DNA of 64,000 bases from Niabella sp. (GCA_017744715.1 JAGIAT010000017.1:54951-118950); one strand, 5' to 3'; counted from the first letter of the stretch, positions 27,796-37,242 are shown. Program-made: numbers and translations. Notes: a model not told the origin generated them from the sequence alone.

Positions 27796-28152
27796 ATGAA
27801 AAAAGTAAGCATTCTTTTTGCTGCGGCTTTTGCTGCAATGACGTTAATGGCCAGCTGGACTGCTATGAACAACGGCGCCGTTGTCATCAATGACGAATGG
27901 TGCGGTGTGTATGATCCTGATGGAAATTTTCATCAGATAAATTCCGCCAAGGCAGTAATTACAAAAAATGCATCGGGGATCATGTCCTGCAAGTTCGACG
28001 GTTTTTCCAACTCAACGGGAAAAGCGTACGTACAAAAAGGCGAAGCCGGTTGCTGGTCTTACTCATTTCCCGGTCAATGGGCCGATTACACTTTTGTAGT
28101 AAGCGCTTCTGGTCAGGCTACACTTACCTGCCGCTTTAAAGCTAATAATTAA
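27796..28152 (+). CDS. Small secreted protein with four cysteines, function unknown
   Basis: A 118-residue protein with a clear signal peptide (MKKVSILFAAAFAAMTLMA). The mature part has four cysteines (DEWCGV, MSCKF, AGCWSY, LTCRF), enough for two disulfides, and alternating hydrophobic strands that suggest a small beta-sandwich or jelly roll. I recognise no family. A terminator lies just downstream, and the following gene encodes a disulfide-forming VKOR-DsbA fusion; a substrate relation is possible but unproven. Confidence 0.75.
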   Translation: MKKVSILFAAAFAAMTLMASWTAMNNGAVVINDEWCGVYDPDGNFHQINSAKAVITKNASGIMSCKFDGFSNSTGKAYVQKGEAGCWSYSFPGQWADYTFVVSASGQATLTCRFKANN

Positions 28153-28177
28153 GAAAAGCACATATAAACAATTCTTC

Positions 28178-28209
28178 AGCGCCACGACCCTATGCCGTGG
28201 CGCTTTTTT
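28178..28209 (+). terminator. Terminator after the small secreted protein gene
   Basis: AGCGCCACG (28178-28186) and CGTGGCGCT (28196-28204) form a perfect 9-bp stem followed by a T run. It is only 24 bp before the next start codon. Confidence 0.92.
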
Positions 28210-28232
28210 GGGTCTGTTTAATCCGTATACGT

Positions 28233-29435
28233 ATGAAAACTATTGCAACCCGGGTAGCGGCTGCGGTGCTGATCGTATTGGCCGTTGTCCTTTCCTTTTA
28301 TTTATTTTACAAGCATCTGCATGCCGGCGGGCCCGATGTTTGCTCGGCCGTTTTTGGCAGCAGCTGCAAGGGGGCGCTCACCGGCCCCTATGCCGAAGTA
28401 CTGGGCCTGCCCCTGGGAGGCTGGGGCGTACTGTATTACTTTGTGCTGGTCTTATTTTTTCTGATCCCGCAGATTTTCGGGAAGGCATTCTTACAAGGCA
28501 GTCGCCTTTTTATCTTCCTGCTTGGTTGTTGCAGTGTTGCAGCCGGCATATACCTCATAGGCGTAATGCTGGTACATCCCGGTCTTTTTTGCCCGTTGTG
28601 TACCATCATCCATGGCATCAATTTCCTGTTGTTCTTCCTGCTTATAAAAATAAACGGGTATGGATTCCCGCAATTTTTTACGAGCCTCCGGATGCGGACA
28701 GCGCCCCGGCAGCAGGCAGCAACCGCCGGTTTCTGGAAAATGTTCGGGTTTCTGGTAGCAGGATTATTCATAGTGTCGGCATTTTTCGGGTTAAAAGCGC
28801 TGGCGCTTTCTGTAACGGCCGGGCAGCGCGTAAACCTGAAAAAGGTATTTACAGATTATGACCGCCAGCCGGTACGGCAGATTCCCATTGGCCAGAAAGA
28901 TGCCATCGCCGGCAATCCCTCCGCGCCGATGACACTCGTGATCTTTACCGATTTTTATTGTCCGGCCTGCCGGATGTTTGCACCAGAAACCGATTCCATT
29001 GTAAAAAACTTCAGCAGTACCTGCCGGATCGTATTTAAACAGTTTCCGTTAAGTACCGATTGTAATCCTACCATTAATAAAAATATGCATGCCGGTGCCT
29101 GTGAAGCAGCCCGGGCAGCGCTTGCTGCGGCACAGCAGGGAAAGTTTATGGAATATCACCATGCATTATTTACGAACGATATTCGGGTGGAAAAACTCGT
29201 GGCGGCGGCGCAGCGATGCGGGATTAACCTGCCGGCGTTTGAGGCCTTTCGTAGAAGCCCGGAAGCAACGGAGATCCTTCAGGCGAATATTGCGGCGGGC
29301 GCCGCGCTGGGTATCGAAGGAACTCCCGCCGTTTTTCTGAACGGGCGGCAGATCAAGGACACGCGGCCGGGAGTGGTACGGTCGGTTTTAAGAAGAGCAT
29401 TGCAATCCAGCGACAGCAGCGCGGTTAGTAAATAG
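28233..29435 (+). CDS. VKOR-DsbA fusion: disulfide bond-forming membrane protein
   Basis: A 400-residue fusion of a vitamin K epoxide reductase-like quinone reductase and a DsbA-type thioredoxin domain, a self-contained disulfide-forming system of the inner membrane. The VKOR part (about 5-150) has four to five membrane helices, the loop cysteines C37 and C45 (VCSAVFGSSCKG) and the active-site pair CPLC (120-123). After another membrane helix (about 170-190) the periplasmic DsbA domain shows YCPACRMF and the cis-proline loop GIEGTPAVFLNG. The start at 28233 removes an upstream segment that lies inside the preceding terminator. Confidence 0.94.
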   Translation: MKTIATRVAAAVLIVLAVVLSFYLFYKHLHAGGPDVCSAVFGSSCKGALTGPYAEVLGLPLGGWGVLYYFVLVLFFLIPQIFGKAFLQGSRLFIFLLGCCSVAAGIYLIGVMLVHPGLFCPLCTIIHGINFLLFFLLIKINGYGFPQFFTSLRMRTAPRQQAATAGFWKMFGFLVAGLFIVSAFFGLKALALSVTAGQRVNLKKVFTDYDRQPVRQIPIGQKDAIAGNPSAPMTLVIFTDFYCPACRMFAPETDSIVKNFSSTCRIVFKQFPLSTDCNPTINKNMHAGACEAARAALAAAQQGKFMEYHHALFTNDIRVEKLVAAAQRCGINLPAFEAFRRSPEATEILQANIAAGAALGIEGTPAVFLNGRQIKDTRPGVVRSVLRRALQSSDSSAVSK

Positions 29436-29752
29436 TCAATATGATAACCGGAGGATCTGGTTAAAAGGACGGCCGTCGCTAAAAATAAGCATGCGTTTTT
29501 ATTTTATATAAAATTTTCAAAAAATTGATTTGCAATTTAATAAGTATATTTTATTTATTTTTGATTGATATAGAATCGTCTTGAGAAGCGGTAGCTAATG
29601 ATCCGGTTTATCAGACAAACCGGTTGTTGTTATCGTAATCCTCTTTTATATGCCCGCAGCCAGGCCCCGCACCTAAATGTTCTGCTGTAAAATCTCGGCA
29701 GATTATCTTATTTTGCAGGCTTCCCATTGTAAAGAGGTGGTTTTGTAGAGGT
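29436..29752. other. 317-bp AT-rich gap upstream of the jetABC operon
   Basis: Long A/T runs (about 29495-29575) and no gene. It should hold the promoter of the jet operon; TTATTTTG near 29710 is only a partial -7 match. No inverted repeat of note. Confidence 0.45.
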
Positions 29753-31222
29753 ATGACAAGCGAGCAAATTGCGTTTTTAATTAATGCTTCACCGGCGCTG
29801 CAAATGTTACGGCTGCGTAACGCCGGCTGGGTGCTGCCATTTTTATACAGCGTTTTTAAGGAAAACCGCAGGATGGTGATCCGCGAGGATCAACTGGTGC
29901 CCCTGCTGGCCGAAACCCTGGGGGCGCATGCAGATGGTACCGAAGACTGGGAAGAGGCCCGGATCGATTTTGGAGAAGATGAAGAGAGCCGCAGCCGTAA
30001 ATACCTGTTGAGCTGGGTACAAAAAAGGATCCTGCAGGATTTTCCGGACACCGAGGGAAACACCAATTACCAATTGAGTGCACATACGGAAAAAGTATTT
30101 CAATGGATGCAGAACCTGCAGCTGGGGCAGCATCATGTGGGAACGGAAAGCCGGTTTAAAATGCTGTTTTCATCCCTGCGTGATATGGTTGAAAATACAG
30201 AAGATGACCGCGAACGCAAGCTGCAGATCCTGAAAGACCGGAAAGCGGAGATCGATAAGGAGATCAAGGCCCTGGAACTGGGGGTAGCTCCTCAGCGGTA
30301 CAATAACGCGCAGGTGCAGGAACGATTGGACTTATTTATTAAGTTATGTTATGAGCTGATCGGGGATTTCAGAGAAGTGGAAGATAATTTTAAACAGATC
30401 CACCGCAGTATTGTGGAGCAACATACCCGTGCGGAACAAAATAAGGGCGCCATTGTGGGCTTTGCCTTTGAATCGTACGATGCACTGCGCAGCAGCAACC
30501 AGGGAAAAAGCTTTTATGCCTTCTGGGACTTTCTTATTTCCCGTAGCGGACAGGAAGAATGGCGGCAACTGACCGAGCAATTATTGTCATTGCTCGACGA
30601 TCGTCAGCTGGAAGCCGACACCGATTTTCTGCAGAACATTAAATCGTTCCTGCTGGAACAGGGACGGTCTGTTTATGATGCCAACGACCGGATGGCAGAG
30701 AAGCTCAGCCGCATCATTACCGAAAAGGAAATTGCACGGCACCGGAGATTACGCCAGCAGATCGGTGGTATTAAAGAACTCATTTTTGAGCTGATGGAAG
30801 AGGAGCCTGTAGCTGCCGGACTGGTACTGGATGAGCCCTCCGATATCCGGATGGTCATGGATCGCTCCCTGACGCTGGAAGCAAAAAAAACAGCCGGGGC
30901 TTTAAAACAGCCGGCTGCTGCCGTGGAAAAGATCGCCGATATCGACCGGTTTAACCGGCTGCTGAATACCAGTTTTATCGACAAAAAGCAGCTTTGGAAA
31001 AAAGTAGAGCAGGTGCTGGAACACAAGCAAACGGCAACCTTAAAGGAGATCATTGAAGCCACAAAGCTGGAGCATGGCCTGGCGGAAGTGATCAGTTATT
31101 ATAGTTTTTTAAAAGAAAAATCAAAAAAGGTACAGGTGGTAGGCAATGCGGTAGAATTGATCCCGCTGAACGGCAATGCCGACAAGTTTGTGGAAGTACC
31201 TTATTTGTTATTTAGTAAATAG
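29753..31222 (+). CDS. jetA: JetA/MksF-like kleisin subunit (DUF3375)
   Basis: A 489-residue protein of the DUF3375 family, the kleisin-like subunit of Wadjet and MksBEF complexes. The opening (TSEQIAFLINASPALQMLRLRNAGWVLPFLYSVF) is the family's winged-helix start, followed by RKYLLSWVQKRILQ and long helices (about 150-290) with TEDDRERKLQILKDRKAEIDKEIKALE. It should bridge the JetC heads and hold JetB. It is the first of three genes transcribed together; jetB begins 11 bp after its stop. Assignment rests on domain resemblance and on the order DUF3375-DUF4194-SMC. Confidence 0.88.
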   Translation: MTSEQIAFLINASPALQMLRLRNAGWVLPFLYSVFKENRRMVIREDQLVPLLAETLGAHADGTEDWEEARIDFGEDEESRSRKYLLSWVQKRILQDFPDTEGNTNYQLSAHTEKVFQWMQNLQLGQHHVGTESRFKMLFSSLRDMVENTEDDRERKLQILKDRKAEIDKEIKALELGVAPQRYNNAQVQERLDLFIKLCYELIGDFREVEDNFKQIHRSIVEQHTRAEQNKGAIVGFAFESYDALRSSNQGKSFYAFWDFLISRSGQEEWRQLTEQLLSLLDDRQLEADTDFLQNIKSFLLEQGRSVYDANDRMAEKLSRIITEKEIARHRRLRQQIGGIKELIFELMEEEPVAAGLVLDEPSDIRMVMDRSLTLEAKKTAGALKQPAAAVEKIADIDRFNRLLNTSFIDKKQLWKKVEQVLEHKQTATLKEIIEATKLEHGLAEVISYYSFLKEKSKKVQVVGNAVELIPLNGNADKFVEVPYLLFSK

Positions 31223-31232
31223 AAGGAATCGG

Positions 31233-31823
31233 ATGGCTGAAAAAATACACTCGTTTACCCCCGTATTTATAAAACTGCTGAAAGGCCCGGTAGAGTATCT
31301 TGAAAAAAGTACCTGGGAAAAACTGCTGCAGTATAAAGCGGAGCTTACCGCTTTTTTACAGCGGCTCGGCCTTACCCTGGTATTGGATGAACAGGATGGC
31401 TATGCCTATGTAAAGCATACCATATCTGAAGAAGACGCTGCCAGTGTAAGCTGGGTGCAGCGCCGGGCACTGGCCTATGATGAAAGCGTGATGCTGGTAT
31501 TGCTGCGCGATATGATGGCAGAATTTGAAGTGGGAGAAGCCACGCAGCGGGAGTTGATCAAGAAACGGCGGGAGATAAAAGAATATGCCGAGTTGTTTTT
31601 TAAAGAAAATGCCAGCCGCGTAAAGATGTTGAAGGATATCGACCGGCTTATTGAGCGGGCCGTGGAGAACGGATTCCTGGAGCGTTCCGGCACACATGAG
31701 GTGCCCGATGAACAGAAGTTCCGGATCAAGAAACTGATCAAAGCCCGGGTAGACAGTGAAGTTTTAGAAGATTTTAAACAGCAATTAACAGCAAATGCAG
31801 CTAAGCGTATTCAGCACGGATAA
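31233..31823 (+). CDS. jetB: JetB/MksE-like subunit (DUF4194)
   Basis: A 196-residue protein of the DUF4194 family, the KITE-type winged-helix partner of the kleisin in Wadjet/MksBEF. Visible features are EDAASVSWVQRRALAYDESVMLVLLRDMMAEFE and the C-terminal VENGFLERSG ... FRIKKLIKARVD. The ATG at 31233 is preferred over an upstream start that would overlap jetA. It overlaps jetC by 29 bp, which suggests translational coupling. Confidence 0.88.
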   Translation: MAEKIHSFTPVFIKLLKGPVEYLEKSTWEKLLQYKAELTAFLQRLGLTLVLDEQDGYAYVKHTISEEDAASVSWVQRRALAYDESVMLVLLRDMMAEFEVGEATQRELIKKRREIKEYAELFFKENASRVKMLKDIDRLIERAVENGFLERSGTHEVPDEQKFRIKKLIKARVDSEVLEDFKQQLTANAAKRIQHG

Positions 31824-34800
31824 TGAAAAGAGCGGCTTCCGCCTGCAATATATGGAGGTATTTAACTGGGGTACCTTCGATGAACAGATCCACACCATCA
31901 TTCCCGGTGGCGAAACCAGCTTGCTTACCGGCTCCAACGGAAGCGGGAAAACCACTTTCGTAGATGCCCTGTTAACCCTTATTGTACCGGAAAAAAAGTA
32001 CCGGTTCTATAACCAGAGCAGCGGCAGCGAAAAAAAAGGCGACCGTACAGAGGAAACCTATGTACTGGGCGGCTATGGCACCATTAATAGTGAAAATGGC
32101 GTAACCAAAGCACTGTACCTGCGGGAGAACCGGGAAGAAGCTTACAGCATCCTGCTGGCTAATTTTACCAATGAGGCAATGCAGGAAGTAACCTTGTTTC
32201 AGGTTCGTTACTTTAATAACGGAGACATGAAACGGGTGTTTGGCGTAGCCCATAAAAGCCTGCACATTGAAGAAGACTTTAAACCCTTTGACCTGGGGAA
32301 TGCCTGGAAACGCCGGTTAGATCAGCAGTACAATAAAGGGAACCGGAAACAGGTGGAGTGGTTTGATGCTGCCAGTAAATACGCTTACCGGCTGGTAGAT
32401 GTGCTGGGTATGCAGAGCATACAGGCCCTGACCCTTTTTAATCAAACCGTAGGGATCAAAGTACTGGGAAACCTGGATGATTTTATCCGCACCCACATGC
32501 TGGAACCGCGGGATATGGAGCAGTTGTTCCAGGAGCTGAAAAAACACCTGGCCACACTGCTGGATGCCCAGCGCAATATTGAAAAAGCAGAAGAGCAGAT
32601 CCGCTTGTTGCAGCCCGTGCAGGAGCATTACGTAGGATTTAAGGGATTGCAGGTACGGCAGCAGGAGGTACAAAAGGCGCTGCATACGGCCGCTGCATGG
32701 AAGGGCTATACCCAGGACCGGTTGTTACAGCAGGCGCTGGAAGCGGCCCGTGCCGGTATAAAAGAACTGGAAGAAAAAACAACGGCCGCAAGAGCCGGCA
32801 TTGACGCCCTGCATGAAGAAGAGCGCATGACCCGTAACCAGATCGATCAAAACCAGGCAGGACAACGCCTGAAACAGCTGGAGCAGGACCTGCAGGCGCT
32901 GAAACTAAAAAGGGCAGAGGCAGAAAATAACCTGGCATTATTTACGGATTGGTGCAGTACCCTGAACCTGGAAGATAAAAGCGCTTCTGATGAAGATGCA
33001 TACAAAAGGATACTGAAAGAAACCGCACAATCGGCGCAAAGGCTGGAAAAAGAAAACCGGCTGAATGAGGCCGATGATTTTGATGCCAAGAATCAGCACA
33101 AAAAAGCAGGCGAAGCAAAGAATAAGCTGGAAGAAGAACTGAACATATTGCTCCACAGCAAAAGCAATATTCCCGCCCACCTGGTGCAGGTGCGTAAACA
33201 ATTATGTGCAGCGCTGAAGCTGGACACGGCAGACCTGCCCTTTGCCGGTGAACTGATGCAGGTGAAACCGGAGGAGCAGCGCTGGCAGCCGGCGATTGAA
33301 AAATTACTGTATGGTTTTTCACTCCGGTTGCTGATACCGGATCAATATTATAAAAAAGTAACGCGGTATATTAACCAAACCAATATGGGCACCCGCCTGG
33401 TGTATTACCGGGTACTGGATACGTTTCATTCACTGGCAGAAGATGGCACGGTTTATCATAAGCTGGATTTTCATCCGGAACATCCCCTTTCCGGTTGGGT
33501 AGAACAACAGGTTGTACAACAGTTTTCCTATACCTGCCTGGAAGATGAAAAGGCGATGGAGCGTTATGATAAGGCCATTACCGTAAACGGACTGATCAAG
33601 AACCGCGACCGGCATGAAAAAGACGACCGGCCGGGCAGCAACGATGCAGGACGTTATGTGATGGGATGGAATAACGAAAACAAGAAGGAAGCGCTGATCA
33701 GGGACCGGAACCGGCTGGCCGATGAACTTTCCAATGCCGCCGAGGTCATTGAACGGTGCCGCAACCGGGCCGCCCGGTTGCAAAAGCAATTCTATGCCTT
33801 GAACCGCCTGCAGGAACATGGCGGCTTTGCATTGCTGGATGTAGCGGGTATCCAGCGCAGCATACATAAAACAGAAGAACAGATCAGTGCACTGAGCAAA
33901 AGCAACAACCAGTTGCAGGAGCTTACCGCCCAGCTGGAAGAGATCCTGCGGCAACGGCAGGAAGCAGAAAGGAACTGGGAGCGCGCCGCACAGGAAAAAA
34001 CAACCCTGCAAAACAGCGCCTCGGCGATGGAGCTGCAGCGGGAACAACTGCAATTACTGTTGCAGCATATTACGGAAACGGATAAGGAAGAACTGTTGCA
34101 GTTTCAACAGCAGCACGCCCTGGTGTTGGCGGCTGTAACACTGGAGAATGTGGAAACGGTATATGCGCAGTTTAAAACACAACTGGAGAACGAAGCGCAG
34201 GAAGTACAGCGGTTATTGCATAAGGAAGAAACCTATCTGAACCGGAGTATCAGCCAGATCAAGAACCCATCCCCGGCATTGTTACAGCGTTTTCCCGACT
34301 GGTACAGTGATGTACAGTTTCTGCCGGAGGAAGCTGCGCATGCGGAGGAATTTAAGGAGTGGCTTGATAAGCTCACCAGTGAGAATCTTCCCCGTTATCG
34401 AAGAGATTTTGAAAACTTTGTGAACGACACGATCACGTATAAGATCGGTGGTCTGAATGAGGAGATGGAAAAATGGGAGCGGGAAATCAATAACAGTGTA
34501 AATAAGCTAAACCAGTCATTGGGCGGCATCAACTTTAACAAGCTTCCCGATACATACATTCAGTTGGGTAAACGGAAGGTACAGGATGCTACCGTAAATG
34601 CGTTCCGCAATGCCCTGCTGGACGCCTTACCCCAGGCAGCCAACTGGCAGCAGAGTAGTTTTGAAGATAAAGCCACGCATTTCCGCCAGAAAGTGCAGCC
34701 GTTGATCGACAGTCTGGATGAAAGCGAAACCTATCGCGCAAGGGTGATGGATGTACGGAACTGGTTTGAATTTTGGGCAGATGAGAAATACCGGAATACC

Positions 34801-35178
34801 GGTGAATTGAAAAAGACCTATCGCCAGATGGGGCAACTATCCGGCGGAGAAAAGGCGCAGCTTACCTATACCATCCTTTGCAGCGCCATTGCTTACCAGT
34901 TTGGTATTACCCGTGAGGGAAAGAACAGTCGCAGCCTGCGGTTTATAGCGGTAGATGAAAGCTTCAGCAACCAGGATGAGGATAAAGCCACCTACCTGAT
35001 GGAGTTGTGTAAACAGTTACACCTGCAGTTACTGGTGGTAACCCCCAGTGATAAGATCCAGATCGTACAGGATTATATTGCCCATGTGCACCTGGCGCAG
35101 CGGGTAAATAACCGGCATAGCATTATGTACAATATGACCATTAAGGAACTGCAGAAGCAGATGAAAAAGGCTTCTTAG
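31795..35178 (+). CDS. jetC: JetC/MksB-like SMC ATPase
   Basis: A 1127-residue SMC-like ATPase. Walker A is GSNGSGKTT (46-54); the signature motif LSGGEK lies at about 1015-1020; Walker B with catalytic glutamate is IAVDES (about 1051-1056). Two long coiled-coil arms (about 285-460 and 640-800) flank a hinge-like segment. The head shape and FNWGTFDEQIH opening fit the COG4913/JetC group. In Wadjet systems JetABC extrude circular plasmid DNA and JetD cuts it; in MksBEF they organise the chromosome. No jetD follows: the next gene is a transposase. Function is therefore open between an orphan condensin and a defence system with a distant or lost nuclease. Confidence 0.9.
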   Translation: MQLSVFSTDNEKSGFRLQYMEVFNWGTFDEQIHTIIPGGETSLLTGSNGSGKTTFVDALLTLIVPEKKYRFYNQSSGSEKKGDRTEETYVLGGYGTINSENGVTKALYLRENREEAYSILLANFTNEAMQEVTLFQVRYFNNGDMKRVFGVAHKSLHIEEDFKPFDLGNAWKRRLDQQYNKGNRKQVEWFDAASKYAYRLVDVLGMQSIQALTLFNQTVGIKVLGNLDDFIRTHMLEPRDMEQLFQELKKHLATLLDAQRNIEKAEEQIRLLQPVQEHYVGFKGLQVRQQEVQKALHTAAAWKGYTQDRLLQQALEAARAGIKELEEKTTAARAGIDALHEEERMTRNQIDQNQAGQRLKQLEQDLQALKLKRAEAENNLALFTDWCSTLNLEDKSASDEDAYKRILKETAQSAQRLEKENRLNEADDFDAKNQHKKAGEAKNKLEEELNILLHSKSNIPAHLVQVRKQLCAALKLDTADLPFAGELMQVKPEEQRWQPAIEKLLYGFSLRLLIPDQYYKKVTRYINQTNMGTRLVYYRVLDTFHSLAEDGTVYHKLDFHPEHPLSGWVEQQVVQQFSYTCLEDEKAMERYDKAITVNGLIKNRDRHEKDDRPGSNDAGRYVMGWNNENKKEALIRDRNRLADELSNAAEVIERCRNRAARLQKQFYALNRLQEHGGFALLDVAGIQRSIHKTEEQISALSKSNNQLQELTAQLEEILRQRQEAERNWERAAQEKTTLQNSASAMELQREQLQLLLQHITETDKEELLQFQQQHALVLAAVTLENVETVYAQFKTQLENEAQEVQRLLHKEETYLNRSISQIKNPSPALLQRFPDWYSDVQFLPEEAAHAEEFKEWLDKLTSENLPRYRRDFENFVNDTITYKIGGLNEEMEKWEREINNSVNKLNQSLGGINFNKLPDTYIQLGKRKVQDATVNAFRNALLDALPQAANWQQSSFEDKATHFRQKVQPLIDSLDESETYRARVMDVRNWFEFWADEKYRNTGELKKTYRQMGQLSGGEKAQLTYTILCSAIAYQFGITREGKNSRSLRFIAVDESFSNQDEDKATYLMELCKQLHLQLLVVTPSDKIQIVQDYIAHVHLAQRVNNRHSIMYNMTIKELQKQMKKAS

Positions 35179-35190
35179 TTTGATCAGATT

Positions 35191-35240
35191 TAATAGCTAA
35201 ACGCTAAATGCTAAATGCTGAACGCCGAACGCTAACCGAT
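35191..35240. repeat. Low-complexity GCTAAACGC/GCTGAACGC tract
   Basis: Short imperfect repeats of the type GCTAAACGCTAAATGCTAAATGCTGAACGC lie just after jetC. A similar tract is at 63836-63862. Probably a slipped-strand product; no function seen. Confidence 0.6.
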
Positions 35241-35276
35241 TCATTCAATAACCGGATGCAGTTGCCTGTACTAAAT

Positions 35277-35880
35277 CCCTCCGGAGATATGGAAAGGAAG
35301 ATGGTCCTGTTCCCCGCGGTGTCTCCCGAAGAGGACGCTGCGGATGAGTGCTGTGCTTTCCACGTCCCTTCCAGGAGACGTGGAAAGGAAGGCGGTCCTG
35401 TTCCCCGCAGTGTCTCCCGAAGAGGACGCTGAGGATGAGTACCATGGTGGATATCGCTTTCCACGTCCCTTTCAGGAGACGTGGAAAGGAAGGCGGTCCT
35501 GTTCCCCGCAGTGTCTCCAGAAGAGGACGCTGCGGGTGAGTGTTGTTGCTTTCCACGTCCCTTCCAGGAGACATGGAAAGGAAGATGGTCCCGTTCCCCG
35601 CAGTGTCTCCCGTAGGGGACGCTGCGGATGAGAGATGACGGCTTTCCACGTCCCTTTCAGGAGACATGGAAAGGAAGGTGGTTCTGTTTCCCGCAGTGTC
35701 TCTCGAAGAGAACGCTGCGGATGAGTGTTGGTGCTTTCCACGTCCCTTCCAGGAGACATGGAAAGGAAGATGGTCCTGTTCGCCGCAGTGTCTCTCGAAG
35801 AGGACGCTGCGGAGAAATGCTGCTATATACGCTGCGGATGCATAGTGATGGCTTTCCTCGTTTCTTTCGGGAGATATGGA
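35277..35880. repeat. REP-like array, left arm (five units plus degenerate copies)
   Basis: Units of about 92 bp start with CTTTCCACGTCCCTT at 35356, 35457, 35549, 35642 and 35734, with a degenerate unit at 35852 and a partial unit before 35356. Each unit contains two hairpins: CTTTCCACGTC with GACGTGGAAAG (or GACATGGAAAG), and CCGCAGYGTC with GACGCTGCGG. One interval is 101 bp because of an inserted ACCATGGTGGATATCG. Long apparent frames run through both strands only because repeats are alike; they are not genes. Confidence 0.93.
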
Positions 35881-35910
35881 AAAGGAACGGAAAAATTGTT
35901 AAATTCGCTT

Positions 35911-36498
35911 ATGCCTGTGAAACACACCATAACAGCAACCGAAGGCGTATATTTTATAACGTTTACCTGCTATCGATGGATGCGATTGATCGCTATTACG
36001 GATGCATATGATATCATTTACAAATGGTTTGATCATTTAAAATGTAAAGGCCACTACATCTGCGGGTATGTGATTATGCCCAATCATGTTCATGCATTAA
36101 TCGCATTCCGGAATTCCGGCCAATTGATTAATACGATTGTAGGGAATGGGAAGCGTTTTATCGCGTATGGTATTATCGACCGTCTGAAAAGAGACGGCGC
36201 AAGCCAGCTGTTGGCACAATTATCATCCGCGGTTGACAAAAGCGGTCAAATGAAACATAAAATGCATGAAGTATGGGAACGTTCGTTCGATTGGAAAGAA
36301 TGCCGAACAAATGCCTTCATGCTTCAAAAATTGAATTATATACATGATAATCCCTGCAAGGGCAGATGGATGCTTGCATCCGCTCCCATAGATTATATGC
36401 ATAGTTCTGCCCAATATTATATTTACGGGCTGCAGGGCGTTTATGATATTTATCATTATTGCAAACTTGCAGATATCGACCTGACACGTCCACTATGA
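35911..36498 (+). CDS. REP-associated tyrosine transposase (RAYT, Y1/IS200-like domain)
   Basis: A 195-residue single-domain HUH endonuclease-like transposase. The HUH motif is MPNHVHAL (H59, H61) and the likely catalytic tyrosine is Y143 in LQKLNYIHDNP; the start EGVYFITFTCY fits the family. Such proteins bind and cut the foot of REP hairpins and are thought to spread them. The start at 35911 matches the family N-terminus; an upstream in-frame extension runs into repeat sequence. The gene stands between two REP-like arrays, and its stop codon lies at the first base pairs of the right array. No terminal inverted repeats or target duplications are seen, as expected for a domesticated RAYT. Confidence 0.92.
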   Translation: MPVKHTITATEGVYFITFTCYRWMRLIAITDAYDIIYKWFDHLKCKGHYICGYVIMPNHVHALIAFRNSGQLINTIVGNGKRFIAYGIIDRLKRDGASQLLAQLSSAVDKSGQMKHKMHEVWERSFDWKECRTNAFMLQKLNYIHDNPCKGRWMLASAPIDYMHSSAQYYIYGLQGVYDIYHYCKLADIDLTRPL

Positions 36499-37242
36499 TC
36501 CTGTTCCCCGCAGTGTCTCCCGAAGAGGACGCTGCGGATGGGTGTTGGTGCTTTCCACGTCCCTTCCGGGAGACATGGGAAGGAAGGTGATCCCGTTCCC
36601 CGCGGTGTCTCCCGAAGAGGACGCTGCGGATGAGTGTTGGTGCTTTCCACGTCCCTTTCAGGAGACATGGAAAGGAAGGCGGTCCTGTTCCCCGCAGTGT
36701 CTCTCGAAGAGGACGCTGCGGATGAGTGCTGTTGCTTTCCACGTCCCTTTCAGGAGACATGGAAAGGAAGATGGTCCTGTTCCCCGCAGTGTCTCCCGAA
36801 GAGAACGCTGCGGATGAGTGTTGTTGCTTTCCACGTCCTTTCCAGGAGACATGGAAAGGAAGATGGTCCCGTTCCCCGCAGTGTCTCTCGAATAGGACGC
36901 TGCGGATGAGTGTTGGTGCTTTCCACGTCCCTTCCAGGAGACATGGAAAGGAAGATGGTCCCGTTCCCGCAGTGTCTCTCGAATAGGACGCTGCGGATGA
37001 GTGTTGGAGCTTTCCACGTCCCTTTCAGGAGACATGGAAAGGAAGGTGGTCCCGTTTCCCGCAGTGTCTCCCGAATAGGACGCTGCGGATGAGTGCTGTT
37101 GCTTTCCACGTCCCTTCCAGGAGACATGGAAAGGAAGGCGGTCCTGTTCCCCGCAGTGTCTCTCGAAGAGGACGCTGCGGATGAGTACCATGGTGGATAT
37201 CGCTTTCCACATCCCTTTCAGGAGACGTGGAAAGGAAAGCGG
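36499..37242. repeat. REP-like array, right arm (eight units)
   Basis: CTTTCCACGTCC(C)TT-type starts occur at 36551, 36643, 36735, 36827, 36919, 37010, 37102 and 37203, so the period is 91-92 bp, except 101 bp for the last one, which again carries the ACCATGGTGGATATCG insertion seen in the left arm. The hairpin pairs are the same as in the left arm. The array ends directly at the stop codon of the AraC gene, so it fills the space between the ends of two convergent genes. Confidence 0.93.

Noticed and set aside
35245..37212. Several apparent protein-coding frames of 60-180 codons on both strands with repeated words such as THPQRPLRETLRGTGPPSF
   Set aside because: They are translations of the 92-bp REP-like repeats. 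The same words recur at each unit, frames shift between 92- and 101-bp units, and none has a fitting start region or family.
35277..37242. CRISPR array
   Set aside because: The whole 92-bp unit is repeated without variable spacers, and no cas gene is present. The units are double hairpins flanking a transposase.
34800..37242. A jetD gene after jetC
   Set aside because: All three frames of both strands between 35179 and 38200 were read; only the transposase and the AraC regulator are real genes, and neither has Toprim or DUF2220 motifs.
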